A DNA stretch of 45,970 nt from DASTPP01 sp035762175 (GTDB lineage Bacteria > Myxococcota_A > Polyangia > Polyangiales > Polyangiaceae). The stretch covers positions 1 through 45,970 of the forward strand of contig DASTPP010000242.1 of assembly GCA_035762175.1 (NCBI GenBank), in the 5' to 3' direction. The notes under the pieces are model-generated. The model had not been told where the DNA came from. It saw only the letters and a list, made by a program, of their open reading frames with translations, and did not search any database. The translations under genes were made by a program, and so were the position numbers. Each line of letters starts with the position of its first letter. Within the stretch, counting starts at the first letter, position 1. Of this stretch, positions 1-8,470 are shown one piece after another.

Positions 1-108
1 CGCGTGGCGGCGCTCGCGCTGCGCCACCGGCTGCGGCGCGACCCGCTCGACGAGGTGGGCTCGGCGGCCCGGGTCGAAGGGGCCGTCGCGCGGGTGTTCG
101 GCGCATGA
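1..108 (+). CDS. bchI: Magnesium chelatase subunit I, C-terminal end (partial)
   Basis: An open frame enters from the left edge and stops at a TGA at 106-108. The 35 visible residues include ALALRHRLRRDPLD followed by a short helix ending in VFGA. This matches the usual C-terminus of BchI, the AAA+ ATPase that powers Mg insertion into protoporphyrin IX together with BchD and BchH. The catalytic part lies outside the window. The stop overlaps the ATG of bchD by four bases (ATGA), as expected for a coupled bchI-bchD pair. The call rests on a short tail plus context, so it is good but not certain. Confidence 0.85.
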   Translation, partial: RVAALALRHRLRRDPLDEVGSAARVEGAVARVFGA

Positions 109-1904
109 GCGGCGGGGGCGCCGGCGCGTGGGCCGACGCGGCGCTCGCGGCCGAGCTCTTCGCGGCGAACCCAGCCGGGCTCGGCGGCATCGTCTTGCGC
201 GCGGGGCCGGGCCCGCTGCGCGATCGGGTCTGCGCCTGGGTGCGGGCGCTCTTGCCGCCGGGGGCGCCGCTCGTGCCGCTGCCCTCGCACGTCACCGAAG
301 ACCGGCTGCTCGGCGGCCTGTCGCTCGCGGCGACGCTGCGGACGGGGCGGGTGGTGGTCGAGCAAGGCCTGCTCGCGCGGGCCGACGGCGGCGCGGTCGT
401 GGCGGCGATGGCCGAGCGGCTCGGGGCCGGCGTGGCGTCGCACCTCTGCGCGGCCCTCGACCGCGGCGAGCTCTCGCTCGCGCGCGACGGGGTCGACGCC
501 GGGTTCGCCTGCCGGCTGGGCGTCGTCGCGCTCGACGAGGGCGTCGGCGACGAGCGCGTCCCGCCCGGGCTGAGCGACCGGCTCGCGCTGCGCTGCGACC
601 TCACGGCGCTCGCCCCGCGCGAGGCCGGGGGCGGCGACCCCGACCCGCGCCGGGTCGAGCGGGCGCGCGCGCTGCTGCCGCGGGTCGCGATCGACGCGCG
701 CGCGGTCGAGGCGCTCTGCCGCGCGGCCCACGCGCTCGGGGCCGGCGGCACGCGCGGGCCGCTGCTCGCGGCCCGGGCGGCGCGGACGCACGCCGCGCTC
801 GAGGGGCGCGCCCGCGTGGCGGAGGCCGACGTCGTCGCGGCCGCTCGCCTGGTGCTCGGCCCGCGCGCGACGCGCGCGCCCGAGCCGCCCGCCGACGAGC
901 CCGAACCCGCCGACGCGCCCCCCGACGACCCGTCCGACCCGCCCGGGGCCGCCGAGGGCGTGGCGCCCGCGGCGGCCGACGGGGGCGCGGGCGCCGAGGC
1001 GCGGCCCGAGCTGCCGCTCGACGAGATCGTGCTGCAGGCGGCGCGCAGCGCCCTGCCCGCGGGGCTGCTCGACCAGATCGAGCACGGGCGCCTGCCGCGC
1101 GCCGCGCCGCCGAGCGCGGGCCGGGCCGGCGCCGCGCGCGCCTCGGCCCGGGGCGGCAGGCCCGCCGGCACGCGGCCCGGACGTCCGCGCGACGGCGAGC
1201 GGCTGGCCGTCGTCGCGACGCTGCGCGCCGCGGCGCCCTGGCAGCCCTTGCGGCGGCGCGAGCGGGGCGGCGCGCCCTCGCCGGGCCGCGTCGAGGTTCG
1301 CAAAGAAGACTTCCGCGTCGCGCGGTTCCGGCAGCGGGCCGAGACGAGCGTGATCTTCTGCGTCGACGCCTCGGGCTCGGCCGCGCTGCAGCGGCTGGCC
1401 GAGGCCAAGGGCGCGGCCGAGCAGGTGCTCGGCGACTGCTACGTGCGCCGCGACCAGGTCGCGGTCGTCGCCTTCCGCGGCGCGGGCGCGACGCTCTTGC
1501 TGCCGCCCACGCGGTCGCTCACGCGGGTGCGCCGCTGCCTCGCGGGCCTGGCCGGGGGCGGCGCCACGCCGCTGGCCGCCGGCATCGACGCCGCGCTCGC
1601 GCTCGCGCTCGCGGCGCGCAAGCTCGGCCGGACCCCGGTCGTCGTGGTGCTGACCGACGGGCGCGCGAACGTCGCCCGCGACGGCCGCGGGGGGGCCGCG
1701 GCCGCGGCGGCGGACGCGGCCGAGAGCGCGCGGGCGGTGCGGGCGGCGGCCGTGCGCGCCATCTTCCTCGACACCTCGCCCCGCCCGCGTCCGGCCGCCC
1801 GCGCCCTGGCCGCCGAGATGGGGGCCCGCTACCTGCCGCTGCCCTACCTCGACGCCGCCGGCGTCTCGCGCGAGGTGCGGGCGCTCGCGGGGGGCGCGCC
1901 TTGA
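105..1904 (+). CDS. bchD: Magnesium chelatase subunit D
   Basis: This 599-residue protein is the BchD subunit, which forms the AAA+ double ring with BchI and couples ATP hydrolysis to Mg insertion by BchH. The N-terminal third (to about residue 260) is an AAA+-like region lacking a good Walker A, as is usual for BchD. An acidic, Pro/Asp/Glu-rich linker follows at about 261-310. The C-terminal third is a von Willebrand A domain with the MIDAS motif DASGS at residues 421-425 after VIFCV, and TDGRAN further on. The ATG overlaps the bchI stop. The next gene, bchO, starts on a TTG overlapping this stop. Confidence 0.95.
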   Translation: MSGGGAGAWADAALAAELFAANPAGLGGIVLRAGPGPLRDRVCAWVRALLPPGAPLVPLPSHVTEDRLLGGLSLAATLRTGRVVVEQGLLARADGGAVVAAMAERLGAGVASHLCAALDRGELSLARDGVDAGFACRLGVVALDEGVGDERVPPGLSDRLALRCDLTALAPREAGGGDPDPRRVERARALLPRVAIDARAVEALCRAAHALGAGGTRGPLLAARAARTHAALEGRARVAEADVVAAARLVLGPRATRAPEPPADEPEPADAPPDDPSDPPGAAEGVAPAAADGGAGAEARPELPLDEIVLQAARSALPAGLLDQIEHGRLPRAAPPSAGRAGAARASARGGRPAGTRPGRPRDGERLAVVATLRAAAPWQPLRRRERGGAPSPGRVEVRKEDFRVARFRQRAETSVIFCVDASGSAALQRLAEAKGAAEQVLGDCYVRRDQVAVVAFRGAGATLLLPPTRSLTRVRRCLAGLAGGGATPLAAGIDAALALALAARKLGRTPVVVVLTDGRANVARDGRGGAAAAAADAAESARAVRAAAVRAIFLDTSPRPRPAARALAAEMGARYLPLPYLDAAGVSREVRALAGGAP

Positions 1905-2848
1905 CGCCGCCGCCGCACGGCGAAGCGCGGGGGCGGGGCGAGCCGGCGGGGCCGCCGGCCCCTCGGCGCGACGCGATCCGCTGGCACGTGCAGACCGCCG
2001 GCAGCGGGCCGGCGCTGCTGCTCGTGCACGGCACGGGCTCGTCGAGCGAGTCGTTCCGCGCGCTGACGCCGCTGCTCGCCGAGCGCTTCACGGTCGTCGC
2101 GCCCGACCTGCCCGGCCACGCCGGGTCGGAGGCGCCGCCCTGGTTCCGGCCCACGCTGCCCGAGAGCGCGGCGGCGCTGGGCGAGCTGCTCGCGACGCGC
2201 GGCATCGAGCCCGCCGTCGCGGTCGGCCACTCGGCGGGGGCGGCGCTGCTCATCCGCCTGGCGATCGATCGCGCCATCGACCCGCGCCTGGTGGTCGCGC
2301 TCGCCCCCGCGCTCGTGCCCCTGCGGCCGCTCGCCTACGCCGTGTTGCCGTCGGCGGCGCGGCTGCTCGCCTTCGCCTCCGCCCGCGTCGCCCCGCGCGC
2401 GTGGTCGGCCGGGCGCGTCGATCGGCTGATTCGCAGCACCGGCTCGGCGCTCGAGGGGCCGGGGGTCGAGCACTACCGGCGCCTGCTCGAGCGCCCGGGC
2501 CACGTCACCGCGACGCTCTCGATGATGGCCCACTGGGACTTGACCCCCCTCTTCGACGATCTGCCCGCCCTGGCGACGCCCCTCTTGCTGCTCGCCGGCG
2601 CGCGCGATCGCGCCGTCCCACTCGCGCACCAGCGCCTGGTCGCCGGGCGCGCCCCCCGGGCGCGGCTCGAGGTCGTCGGCGGGGCGGGGCACCTGCTGCA
2701 CGAAGAGCGCCCGGCCGCGGTGGCGCGGCTCATCCTGGACGAGGCCGACGCGCTCGCGCACGAGAAGCCGCCGCAGGGGCGGCCCGAGGCGGGGCCCCCC
2801 GGAGCTCCGGCTCGTCTTTGGGGGCGCGGCTGGGCCGGAGCCGAATGA
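1901..2848 (+). CDS. bchO: Magnesium chelatase accessory alpha/beta hydrolase BchO
   Basis: The 315-residue product is an alpha/beta hydrolase with LLLVHGTGSS near residue 40 (oxyanion-hole loop), the nucleophile elbow GHSAG at about 109-113, and a late GGAGHLLHEE carrying the expected catalytic histidine. BchO sits beside bchID in most photosynthesis clusters and is thought to assist Mg chelation; its reaction is not established. No ATG exists near the start of homology. The TTG at 1901 overlaps the bchD stop (TTGA) and gives about 25 residues before the conserved HVQTAGSGPALLLVHG segment, so it is the likely start. The tail after about residue 285 is low in complexity. Confidence 0.88.
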   Translation: MTPPPHGEARGRGEPAGPPAPRRDAIRWHVQTAGSGPALLLVHGTGSSSESFRALTPLLAERFTVVAPDLPGHAGSEAPPWFRPTLPESAAALGELLATRGIEPAVAVGHSAGAALLIRLAIDRAIDPRLVVALAPALVPLRPLAYAVLPSAARLLAFASARVAPRAWSAGRVDRLIRSTGSALEGPGVEHYRRLLERPGHVTATLSMMAHWDLTPLFDDLPALATPLLLLAGARDRAVPLAHQRLVAGRAPRARLEVVGGAGHLLHEERPAAVARLILDEADALAHEKPPQGRPEAGPPGAPARLWGRGWAGAE

Positions 2849-2905
2849 GCCGTCGGAGCGACGCGGCCCCGTCCCCAGGCATCCGGACGAGACGGAGGTT
2901 AGCCA

Positions 2906-3766
2906 ATGAAGACCAAGATCGATGCCGCGCTCGCGGCGGCACTCGCGCGCGCCGAAGATGGCGCCCCCCCCCGCCTCGCCGCCGCCCTCCGGTACGCGGT
3001 GTTCCCCGGGGGCGCCCGCATCCGGCCGCGCCTCTGCCTGGCGGTCGCCGAGGCGTGCGGCGACGAGACGCCCGCGCTCGCCGAGGCGGCCGCCTGTTCG
3101 ATCGAGCTTTTGCACTGCGCCTCGCTGGCGCACGACGACCTGCCCTGCTTCGACGACGCCGACCTGCGCCGGGGCAAGCCTTCGCTCCACCGGGCCTTCG
3201 GCGAGCCGCTGGCGGTGCTGGTCGGCGACGCGCTGATCGTCCTCGCGTTCGAGACGCTCGCGCGGGCGGGCGCCTCGTCGCCCGAGCGTAGCGTGGCGCT
3301 CGTCGCGGCCCTGGCGCGCGCCGCCGGCTCGCCGCGCGGGCTCGTCGCGGGCCAGGCCTGGGAGGGCGAGCCGTCGGTCCAGCTCGAGGCGTACCACCAG
3401 GCGAAGACCTGCTCGCTCTTCACGGCCGCCGTGATGTCGGGCGCGCTGGCGGCCGGCCGCGATCCGGCGCCGTGGCGGACGATGGGCGAGCGGCTCGGCG
3501 CCGCCTACCAGGTGGCCGACGACCTGCTCGACGCGCTGGGCCCGCCCGACGAGGCCGGCAAGCCCACCCGCCAGGACGCGGCCTTCGGCCGGCCGAACGC
3601 GGTGGCGCTCCTGGGCGTCGACGGCGCGGTCGCGCGGCTGCGCGAGCTCGTCGCCCAGGCGGCCGAGTCGGTGCCGGCCTGTCCCGGCGCCGGCGCGCTG
3701 CGGGCGCTCGCGCTGCAGATGGCCGAGCGGCTCGTGCCCGCGGGGCTGAAGCAGAGCGCGGCATGA
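2906..3766 (+). CDS. crtE: Geranylgeranyl diphosphate synthase (polyprenyl synthase)
   Basis: The 286-residue product is a trans-isoprenyl diphosphate synthase. The first aspartate motif is DDLPCFDD at residues 77-84 and the second is DDLLD at 205-209; GGARIRPRL near 30-40 binds diphosphate. It would make geranylgeranyl diphosphate for carotenoids and for the bacteriochlorophyll tail. Farnesyl synthases look very similar, but the position directly before crtF within a pigment cluster favours CrtE. The ATG at 2906 follows GGAGG at 2895-2899. The stop overlaps the crtF start (ATGA). Confidence 0.88.
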   Translation: MKTKIDAALAAALARAEDGAPPRLAAALRYAVFPGGARIRPRLCLAVAEACGDETPALAEAAACSIELLHCASLAHDDLPCFDDADLRRGKPSLHRAFGEPLAVLVGDALIVLAFETLARAGASSPERSVALVAALARAAGSPRGLVAGQAWEGEPSVQLEAYHQAKTCSLFTAAVMSGALAAGRDPAPWRTMGERLGAAYQVADDLLDALGPPDEAGKPTRQDAAFGRPNAVALLGVDGAVARLRELVAQAAESVPACPGAGALRALALQMAERLVPAGLKQSAA

Positions 3767-4956
3767 CCGCCGGCCCGGCCCCGCGGCTCGCCCTGGGCGT
3801 GCGCCCCCGGCGCTCGCTCGCCGAGCGCTGGCTGAACCTGCGCAACCGCGTCCTCGGCGACCCGCGCTTTCAGCGCTGGGCGGCCCGCTTCCCGCTCACC
3901 CGCTTCGTCGCGCGGCGGCGCGCGGCGGCGCTGTTCGACCTCTGCGCGGGCTTCGTCTACTCGCAGATCCTCTACGCCTCGGTGCGGATCGGGCTCTTCG
4001 ACGCGCTCGCCGCGGGGCCGCGCACCGCGGACGAGCTCTCGGCCCGGCTCGCCCTGCCGGCCGAGGCCGCCCAGCGCCTGCTCGACGCGGCCGCCTCGCT
4101 CAAGCTGGTCGAGCGCTGCGGGCGGGCCGGCTACGGCCTCGGCATTCACGGCGCCTCGTTCGTCGGCAACCCGGCGGTCGCCGCGATGGTCGAGCACCAC
4201 GCCCTGCTCTACCGCGACCTCGCCGACCCGATCGCGCTCTTGCGCGGCGAGCGCGGCGGCACCGAGCTGCGCCGCTTCTGGCGCTACGGGGCCGAGGGCG
4301 CCGAGCCCTCGGGGGCCGACGTCGCCGGCTACTCGACGCTGATGGCGCGCTCGCTATCGCTGCTCGCCGAAGACGTCCTCGAGGCGTACCCGCTCGGGCG
4401 CCACCGCCGCCTGCTCGACGTGGGCGGGGGCGAAGGCGCCTTCGTCGAGGCGGTCGCGGCCCGCGCGCCCGGCCTCGAGCTCGTGCTCTTCGACCTGCCC
4501 CCCGTCGCCGAGCGCGCGCGCGCGCGGCTCGCGCGCGCCGGCCTCGCCGCGCGCGTCCGGGCCGTCGGCGGCGACCTGTTCCGCGACCCGCTGCCCGAGG
4601 GCGCCGACCTCGCGTCGCTCGTGCGGGTCGTCCACGATCACGACGACCCGCAGGCGCTGCACATCTTGCGCGCCGTGCGGCGGGCCTTGCGGCCGGGCGG
4701 CGTGCTCCTGCTCGCCGAGCCCATGGCCGGCACCGCCGGCGCCGAGCCCGTGGGCGACGCGTACTTCGGCTTCTACCTGCTGGCGATGGGCCAGGGCCGG
4801 CCGCGGACGGCCGAGCAGCTCGGGGGGCTGCTGCGGAGCGCGGGCTTCGACCGCGTCAGCAGCCGCCCCACGCGGCGGCCGATGCTCACGCGGCTGCTGG
4901 TCGCGCACGCGGCCGGGCGGCCGGCGCGCGAACTGTCAAATAAGATTGACACATAA
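3763..4956 (+). CDS. crtF: Demethylspheroidene/hydroxyneurosporene O-methyltransferase
   Basis: The 397-residue protein has an N-terminal winged-helix dimerisation region (about residues 60-140) and a C-terminal SAM-dependent methyltransferase domain with DVGGGEG at 219-225. The segment VVHDHDD (289-295) holds the histidine in the position of the catalytic base of small-molecule O-methyltransferases, with H replacing the usual W of HDWDD. In purple bacteria crtF sits just before bchC, as here, and methylates the tertiary hydroxyl of acyclic carotenoids. The last five codons (NKIDT) and the stop lie inside the first PpsR-type operator of bchC, so the extreme C-terminus is shaped by a regulatory site. 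Confidence 0.87.
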   Translation: MTAGPAPRLALGVRPRRSLAERWLNLRNRVLGDPRFQRWAARFPLTRFVARRRAAALFDLCAGFVYSQILYASVRIGLFDALAAGPRTADELSARLALPAEAAQRLLDAAASLKLVERCGRAGYGLGIHGASFVGNPAVAAMVEHHALLYRDLADPIALLRGERGGTELRRFWRYGAEGAEPSGADVAGYSTLMARSLSLLAEDVLEAYPLGRHRRLLDVGGGEGAFVEAVAARAPGLELVLFDLPPVAERARARLARAGLAARVRAVGGDLFRDPLPEGADLASLVRVVHDHDDPQALHILRAVRRALRPGGVLLLAEPMAGTAGAEPVGDAYFGFYLLAMGQGRPRTAEQLGGLLRSAGFDRVSSRPTRRPMLTRLLVAHAAGRPARELSNKIDT

Positions 4957-4977
4957 TTCTGTCTATGTAGATTGACA
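4934..4977 (+). promoter_or_regulatory. Tandem PpsR/CrtJ boxes and promoter of bchC
   Basis: Two perfect TGT-N12-ACA palindromes lie in tandem: TGTCAAATAAGATTGACA at 4934-4951 and TGTCTATGTAGATTGACA at 4960-4977, separated by 8 bp. This is the PpsR/CrtJ recognition pattern, and paired sites before bchC are known in Rhodobacter. TTGACA at 4946-4951 with TAGATT at 4968-4973 (16-bp spacer) would make a sigma-70-type promoter with one element in each box. CATAAT at 4952-4957, in the spacer, is an alternative -10. A ppsR gene is present at 32885-34288. Confidence 0.85.
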
Positions 4978-4981
4978 CGTG

Positions 4982-5920
4982 ATGCTGAGTCTCGCCGTCG
5001 TCCTGCAGGGCCCGAAGCGCCTCGAGCTTCGGCACCTCGAGCTCGCGCCGCGCGCGCCCGGGCAGGTGACGGTCGACGTCGAGTGGACGGCGATCAGCGC
5101 CGGCACCGAGCGGCTGCTCTGGTCCGGGCAGATGCCGCCCTTTCCGGGCATGGGCTACCCGTTGGTGCCGGGCTACGAGTCGGTGGGGCGCGTGGTCGAG
5201 GCCGACGCGTCGTCGCCCGTGCGGGTCGGCGAGCGGGTGTTCGTGCCCGGGGCGAACTGCTTCGGGGCGGTGCGCGGGCTCTTCGGCGGGGCGGCCTCGC
5301 GGCTGAACGTGCCGGCGGCGCGGGTCGCGCGGCTCGGCGAGGGGCTCGCCGAAGAGGGCGTGCTCTTGGCGCTGGCTGCGACGGCCCGCCACGCGCTGGC
5401 CGACGGCGACGGCCGGCCCGCCGAGCTCATCGTCGGCCACGGCGTGCTCGGGCGGCTGCTCGCCCGGCTCGCGGTCTGCGCGGGCGGCGCGCCCGTCGTC
5501 TGGGAGAAGAACCCCGCGCGCGCGGCCGGCGCGCTCGGCTACCGGGTGGTCGACCCGGCCGACGATCCGCGCCATGACTACCGCTCGATCTACGACGCCA
5601 GCGGCGACGCCTCGCTGCTCGAGTCGCTGCTCGGCCGCCTCGGCCGCGGCGGCGAGATCGTGCTGGCGGGCTTTTACGCCGAGCGGCTGAGCTTCGCCTT
5701 CCCGCGCGCGTTCGCGGCCGAGGCGCGCCTGCGCGTGGCGGCCGAGTGGCGGCCCGACGACCTCGCGGCGGTGCTCGCGCTGGCCGCCTCGGGGCGCCTC
5801 GACCTCGGCGGCCTCATCACCCACCGCCGGCCCTGCGGCGACGCCCCCGCGGCGTACGCGACCGCGTTCGAAGACCCCGCCTGCCTGAAGATGCTCCTCG
5901 ACTGGAGGGACCACCCATGA
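4982..5920 (+). CDS. bchC: Bacteriochlorophyllide a dehydrogenase BchC
   Basis: The 312-residue product is a medium-chain dehydrogenase/reductase-type protein of the BchC family, which oxidises the 3-hydroxyethyl group to 3-acetyl in bacteriochlorophyllide a synthesis. AVVLQGPKRLELR at the N-terminus and the segment WTAISAGTERLLWSGQMP are typical. GHGVLGRLLARL near residue 155 is the nucleotide-binding loop. An in-frame GTG at 4979 also precedes the ATG. No Shine-Dalgarno sequence exists because the operator runs to within four bases of the start, so the message may be leaderless or have a very short leader. The stop overlaps bchX. Confidence 0.93.
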   Translation: MLSLAVVLQGPKRLELRHLELAPRAPGQVTVDVEWTAISAGTERLLWSGQMPPFPGMGYPLVPGYESVGRVVEADASSPVRVGERVFVPGANCFGAVRGLFGGAASRLNVPAARVARLGEGLAEEGVLLALAATARHALADGDGRPAELIVGHGVLGRLLARLAVCAGGAPVVWEKNPARAAGALGYRVVDPADDPRHDYRSIYDASGDASLLESLLGRLGRGGEIVLAGFYAERLSFAFPRAFAAEARLRVAAEWRPDDLAAVLALAASGRLDLGGLITHRRPCGDAPAAYATAFEDPACLKMLLDWRDHP

Positions 5921-6948
5921 CCCTTGCCGCCGACCCCCTCGCCGCGATGCACGACCGTTTGCGGGCCGAGGCCGCCGCCGAGCCCGGGCCGCCCGCCGCC
6001 GCCGCGCCCGGGCCGACCGCCGCCGCCGCGCCGCGCCAGCCGACGCAGATCATCGCGATCTACGGCAAGGGCGGCATCGGCAAGAGCTTCACGCTCGCGA
6101 ACCTCTCGTACATGATGGCGCAGCAGGGCCGCAAGGTGCTGCTCATCGGCTGCGACCCGAAGAGCGACACGACGTCGCTGCTCTTCGGCGGCCGCGCCTG
6201 CCCGACCATCATCAACACCTCGGCGAAGAAGAAAGAGGCGGGCGAGGAGGTCGCGATCGGCGACGTCTGCTTCAAGCGCGACGGCGTCTTCGCGATGGAG
6301 CTCGGGGGGCCCGAGGTCGGCCGCGGCTGCGGCGGCCGGGGCATCATCCACGGCTTCGAGACGCTCGAGAAGCTCGGCTTCCACGACTGGGGGTTCGACT
6401 ACGTGCTGCTCGACTTCCTCGGCGACGTGGTCTGCGGCGGCTTCGGCCTGCCGATCGCGCGCGACCTGTGCCAGAAGGTCATCGTCGTCGGCTCGAACGA
6501 TCTGCAGTCGCTCTACGTCGCCAACAACGTCTGCTCGGCGACGCAGTACTTCCGCAAGCTCGGCGGGCACGTCGGGGTGGCGGGCATCGTCATCAACAAG
6601 GACGACGGGACGGGCGAGGCGCGGGCCTTCGCCGCGCGGGCGGGCATCCCGGTGCTGGCGGCGATCCCGGCCGACGAAGACATCCGGCGCAAGAGCGCGA
6701 AGTACGAGATCATCGGCCGCCCGGGCGGCGCCTGGGGGCCGCTCTTCGAAGAGCTCGCGAAGAACGTGGCCGAGGCGCCGCCGCTCGCGCCCGAGCCGCT
6801 CGACCAGGACGCGCTGCTCGGCCTCTTCAAGGCCGACGCGGTCGGCCGCGACGTCGTGCTCGAGTCGGCGACGACCGAAGACCTGTGCGGGCCGCGGGCG
6901 CAGAAGAAGCGGTCGCTCGAAGTCCTTTACGACGGGCCGGCGGCCTGA
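5917..6948 (+). CDS. bchX: Chlorophyllide a reductase iron protein BchX
   Basis: The 343-residue protein is the ATP-dependent electron donor of chlorophyllide a reductase, homologous to NifH and BchL. The P-loop YGKGGIGKS is at residues 49-57. C138 (in GRGCGGRG) and C173 (in DVVCGGFG) are the two [4Fe-4S] ligands contributed by each monomer of the homodimer. An Ala/Pro-rich N-terminal extension of about 45 residues precedes the fold. The ATG at 5917 overlaps the bchC stop and follows GGAGGG, which supports this start. BchX passes electrons to BchYZ, encoded just downstream, to reduce ring B. Confidence 0.95.
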   Translation: MTLAADPLAAMHDRLRAEAAAEPGPPAAAAPGPTAAAAPRQPTQIIAIYGKGGIGKSFTLANLSYMMAQQGRKVLLIGCDPKSDTTSLLFGGRACPTIINTSAKKKEAGEEVAIGDVCFKRDGVFAMELGGPEVGRGCGGRGIIHGFETLEKLGFHDWGFDYVLLDFLGDVVCGGFGLPIARDLCQKVIVVGSNDLQSLYVANNVCSATQYFRKLGGHVGVAGIVINKDDGTGEARAFAARAGIPVLAAIPADEDIRRKSAKYEIIGRPGGAWGPLFEELAKNVAEAPPLAPEPLDQDALLGLFKADAVGRDVVLESATTEDLCGPRAQKKRSLEVLYDGPAA

Positions 6949-6961
6949 CGCGGTGGCACCG

Positions 6962-8470
6962 ATGCAGACCACCCCGAACGACGCCGCCCCCGCCGAGGCG
7001 GCCGCCAGCTGCCACGGCGACCGCGCGGGGGTGCGCGCGGCCGCGGCGGCCGCGGGCGCGGGCGAGGCGCTCGCCCGCTACGCCGCCGACTACCCGCTCG
7101 GGCCGCACGACCAGCCGCAGAGCATGTGCCCGGCCTTCGGCTCGCTGCGCGTCGGCCTGCGCATGCGGCGCACCGCCACCGTGCTCTCGGGCTCGGCCTG
7201 CTGCGTCTACGGCCTGACGTTCACGTCGCACTTTTACGGGGCGCGCCGCACGGTCGGCTACGTGCCGTTCAACTCCGAGACGCTCGTCACGGGCAAGCTC
7301 TTCGAAGACCTGCGCGACGCGGTGCGCGCGCTCGCCCGCCCCGAGGCCTACGACGCGGTCGTCGTCATCAACCTCTGCGTGCCGACCGCGTCGGGCGTGC
7401 CGCTGCGGCTGCTGCCCCGGGCGATCGACGGCGTGCGCATCATCGGCATCGACGTGCCCGGCTTCGGGGTGCCCACCCACGCCGAGGCGAAGGACGTGCT
7501 CGCGGGCGCCATGCTCAACTACGCCCGGCTCGAGGCCGAGCAGGGGCCCGTGCAGGCGCCCCGCGCGGGCCGCTCGTCGCGGCCCACGGTGGCGCTGCTC
7601 GGCGAGGTGTTCCCCGCCGACCCGGTCACGATCGGGCGCCTGCTCGAGCCGATGGGCCTCGCCGCCGGCCCCGTCGTGCCGACGCGCGAGTGGCGCGAGC
7701 TCTACGCCGCGCTCGACGGCGCCGTCGTCGCCGCCCTGCACCCATTTTACGTCGCCTCGCTGCGCGAGTTCGCCGCCGCGGGGCGCCCCGCCGTCGGCTC
7801 GGCGCCCGTCGGGTGCGAGGGCACCGAGGCCTGGCTCGAGGCCGTCGGCCAGGCCTGCGGCGTGCCGCGCGCGCAGATCGACGCGGCCAAGAACGCCGCC
7901 CTGCCCGCCGTCCGGGGCGCGCTCGCGGCCAACCCCGTCCGCGGGCGCATCACCCTCTCGGGCTACGAGGGCTCCGAGCTCGTCGTGGCGCGGCTGCTCG
8001 TCGAGAGCGGCGCCGACGTGCCCTACGTCGGCACCGCCTGCCCGCGCACGCCCTGGGCCGAGGCCGACCGCGCGTGGCTCGAGGCGCGCGGGGCGCGGGT
8101 GCAGTTCCGCGCCTCGCTCGAGCAAGACCTCGCCGCGGTGCGCGAGTTCGGGCCCGACCTCGCGATCGGCACGACGCCCGTCGTGCAGGCGGCGAAAGAG
8201 CGCGGCACGCCCGCGCTCTACTTCACCAACCTCATCTCCGCCCGCCCGCTGATGGGCCCGGCGGGGGCCGGCTCGCTCGCCCAGGTCGTCAACGCGGCGC
8301 TCGCCAACCGGGGCCGCTTTGAAGAGATGCGCGCCTTCTTCGAGGGCGTCGGGGCGGGGCACGCGGCGGGCGTGTGGCAGGACGTCCCCCGCGCGCGGCC
8401 CGAGTTCCGGGCGCAGCGCCTGGTCCAGCTCTCGCGCCGGCCCAAGGCCGAGGAGCCGGTCGGATGTTGA
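6962..8470 (+). CDS. bchY: Chlorophyllide a reductase subunit Y
   Basis: The 502-residue product is the BchY subunit of the NifD/NifK-like catalytic component of chlorophyllide a reductase. Cysteines in PQSMCPAFGSL, SGSACCVYGL and VVINLCVPTA are in the positions expected for [4Fe-4S] cluster ligands. I chose the ATG at 6962, which has a weak GGTGG ahead of it; an in-frame GTG at 6953 would add three residues. The first ~30 residues are Ala-rich and poorly conserved. It overlaps bchZ by seven bases, consistent with coupled synthesis of the BchYZ heterotetramer. Confidence 0.94.
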   Translation: MQTTPNDAAPAEAAASCHGDRAGVRAAAAAAGAGEALARYAADYPLGPHDQPQSMCPAFGSLRVGLRMRRTATVLSGSACCVYGLTFTSHFYGARRTVGYVPFNSETLVTGKLFEDLRDAVRALARPEAYDAVVVINLCVPTASGVPLRLLPRAIDGVRIIGIDVPGFGVPTHAEAKDVLAGAMLNYARLEAEQGPVQAPRAGRSSRPTVALLGEVFPADPVTIGRLLEPMGLAAGPVVPTREWRELYAALDGAVVAALHPFYVASLREFAAAGRPAVGSAPVGCEGTEAWLEAVGQACGVPRAQIDAAKNAALPAVRGALAANPVRGRITLSGYEGSELVVARLLVESGADVPYVGTACPRTPWAEADRAWLEARGARVQFRASLEQDLAAVREFGPDLAIGTTPVVQAAKERGTPALYFTNLISARPLMGPAGAGSLAQVVNAALANRGRFEEMRAFFEGVGAGHAAGVWQDVPRARPEFRAQRLVQLSRRPKAEEPVGC

